From Eggerthellales bacterium UBA948 (GTDB lineage Bacteria > Actinomycetota > Coriobacteriia > Coriobacteriales > UBA8131), in NCBI GenBank assembly GCA_002293265.1, contig DBCW01000174.1:1-7616 (forward strand): 7,616 nucleotides of DNA, read 5' to 3'. Position 1 is the stretch's first letter. Each line of letters opens with the position of its first letter. Below are positions 7,101 to 7,616 of the stretch, piece after piece. The translations under genes and the position numbers were made by a program. Below the pieces are notes generated by a model, which worked only from the letters and a program-made list of their open reading frames with translations, was not told the DNA's origin and did not search any database.

Positions 7101-7616
7101 GGCAGTTCAACTTCACGCGAAGGTGCCGGGCGTATGTTTGGCTACTTCTCAGGCGACAGCACATCAGCTACTGCCGGTAACCTAGAGTTCAAGACCTTGG
7201 TAAAAGATGAAGTATTGGCGCAAATTGGATCTTCAAGCGGAGATTTTAAAGGCGCTAATGGTGCTCCACTTTCGGTGGAAAACGTAAAAAGTGTGCTCAA
7301 GCAAAACCAAGATGAACTTAAAAATATCTATAAGCTTGATTCTGCGTTCATGTCTACGTATTCAGATATGTACGTACGTTGGACTAAAGCCAACGCTGAT
7401 GTGCTCACTCAAGTTGATGACCGCGTAAAGTACAATCTGGAGATGTGGAGTAAGTACGGCATGGCACATACGCTTCAACCTGTAAAGGTTATTGGCAGTG
7501 GTAGTGGGATTACGCTAACTAATCCAAACTCAAATACAACGGTATATTACACACTTGATGGAAGCGACCCAATGGGAGCAAATGGCACGGTTTCTTCAAG
7601 TGCACGCACATATACG
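4191..7616 (+). CDS. Large secreted multidomain protein with CotH kinase-like domain, C-terminus cut by window edge
   Basis: 1142 residues are visible with no stop. Residues 1-35 are a signal peptide: basic start, hydrophobic 17-31, likely cut after VYA. Two beta-rich modules follow (about 72-220 and 245-403), sharing FxxVxxPxxAxVTNAYxEF at 96-114 and 275-293. Residues 419-570 are a lamin-tail domain (VYINEVSS..EDWVEFYN). Residues 574-650 resemble a chitobiase/hexosaminidase C-terminal domain (IRYTTNGMDPS). Residues about 688-1095 are CotH kinase-like, with YNGEYMGVKTMSEH (824-837), YIGGDSDDY (846-854) and a probable metal-binding NDTDGAF (940-946). A second chitobiase-like domain starts near 1097 (VYYTLDGSDP). 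CotH proteins are atypical kinases, first known from spore coats. The lamin-tail/chitobiase-like/CotH arrangement is typical of exported proteins, so activity outside the cell on surface or secreted proteins is inferred. The domain is divergent, and binding without catalysis is possible. No sortase motif or anchor is visible because the end is missing. The gene has its own putative promoter and leader hairpin. Confidence 0.9.
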   Translation, partial: MNMRKHLRTKASHKYPLIFLLCLTLIITPIMPVYANTDPIIGGENTADRHEFKKFHALTTGSDDAAVEANDVSLTRSSLYLNGLYGRDANDNYIRFADVDLPKDAVVTNAYMEFITYDKATPTNIAIAGELSGGAAFDDTVQSFTSRNFTAPTAPMQTPTLGSKQLFQTGNIADLMNQMRGHNGELNDFVFKITGDKSGDLRVRSYNYSSKCAPVLHYEYLSSYGKFTQLITDENNDSEEYGVDKKIDLDGSMQIGGYKSSSIKDSNKQRTAFRFTNVEIPDGAQVTNAYLEFTTTTTTSSNRMSNQKVRIEQGNPAEYVKTNGDVSSRDYSVLSVDYPQAAFISSKAKHRTPDLSVLINENRLRGWKNGQSLAFMIDGDGYIGAVYQGGSSYPPQLVVEYRFAENDSTSEYFSTDPKMLENVYINEVSSQGSSNSKEDWVEFYNANDAPVILGYHELGQPAPSTGMKLWRDTNRKEAYAFDNIIIPAKGFRIVYFDESPEDGADHADFDLKKNAELVLFSDADGSEKVIHTFKYPEHLYNQTFGLKQDGASEVVQFAHETFGATNNAGQVKYDISVSHDRGVYEQGFNLEVQTNPGVTIRYTTNGMDPSATAGTEYTRPISIHKSSIIKLYAYDDYGNSTVNTYSYILLNNYPNELARTVSGTHNNRIWRYKDTLSASEYATAMAEVPIVSVSSNIDELEEEYLPGTFEYLDSHLDGDNYMAPVGLKKYGQVSVHQYNHNTGIRFHRDYNTVKAEYDFFEKTKERAYKGSGEYPRLDLKEGQDGPMANVYSLGFMRYSERATQMLSGQMGKLNLETRYVHSFYNGEYMGVKTMSEHFNDNMMEEYIGGDSDDYTTIDYQDGRFTSGDVEEGNGDEEINDKVLDIAKTKNLQEFKKYVDVQDLIRTQILFMFTDTEREVTGVIENTAGDDKSLKMIFNINDTDGAFYNDGHVGTSSRAFAGGGGNYRNKWGSSTSREGAGRMFGYFSGDSTSATAGNLEFKTLVKDEVLAQIGSSSGDFKGANGAPLSVENVKSVLKQNQDELKNIYKLDSAFMSTYSDMYVRWTKANADVLTQVDDRVKYNLEMWSKYGMAHTLQPVKVIGSGSGITLTNPNSNTTVYYTLDGSDPMGANGTVSSSARTYT
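4404..5399 (+). repeat. Region encoding two tandem diverged beta-rich modules of the CotH-type protein
   Basis: The two modules cover residues about 72-220 and 245-403. Their cores line up exactly with an offset of 179 residues: FADVDLPKDAVVTNAYMEF and FTNVEIPDGAQVTNAYLEF, about 60 percent identical by eye. Both end in a hydrophobic strand (PVLHYEY, PQLVVEY). A similar pattern of RF..V.IP.GA.I..AY..F is common in bacterial exported proteins, where it forms a jelly-roll-like domain. The linker between them is acidic (DENNDSEE). This indicates an internal duplication that has since diverged at the DNA level; ligand unknown. Confidence 0.75.

Overview
The window carries three transcription units. 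They are a leftward nuo (respiratory complex I type) operon start, a rightward L-cystine/cation symporter gene, and a rightward gene for a very large secreted CotH-kinase-type protein that runs off the right edge. Shine-Dalgarno sequences are strong (AAGGAG, AGGGGAG, AAGGGGAGG), base composition is slightly AT-rich by eye, and the exported protein has a Gram-positive-looking signal peptide. This fits an anaerobic or facultative Gram-positive bacterium. An actinobacterial Coriobacteriia-like or Firmicutes host is my guess, but nothing here fixes the taxon.

Positions 1-2171 (minus strand) hold nuoA, nuoB and a fused nuoCD, packed with 8-10 base overlaps and each with its own ribosome binding site. 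They encode the membrane subunit NuoA, the N2 iron-sulfur cluster subunit NuoB, and the NuoC-NuoD connecting subunit that shapes the quinone pocket. The C-terminal part of NuoD and any further nuo genes lie left of the window, so I cannot tell whether an NADH-input module (NuoEFG) exists. All the cluster-ligand and quinone-site residues I could place are present.

Positions 2172-2533 are a divergent control region between nuoA and the transporter. It has a 10-bp perfect palindrome and a plausible rightward promoter, but no convincing nuo promoter. Positions 2534-3964 encode a 476-residue TcyP/YdjN-type cystine symporter of the dicarboxylate/amino acid:cation symporter family.

Positions 3965-4190 contain AT-rich repeats, a perfect -10 hexamer without a good -35, and a striking 41-nt hairpin that would start almost exactly at the predicted transcript 5' end. 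The ribosome binding site of the last gene follows.

Positions 4191-7616 encode at least 1142 residues: a signal peptide, two tandem beta-rich modules, a lamin-tail domain, a chitobiase-C-terminal-like domain, a divergent CotH kinase-like domain, and the start of a second chitobiase-like domain. The multidomain exported protein and its hairpin leader are the least ordinary part of the window; the rest is recognisable housekeeping and transport.
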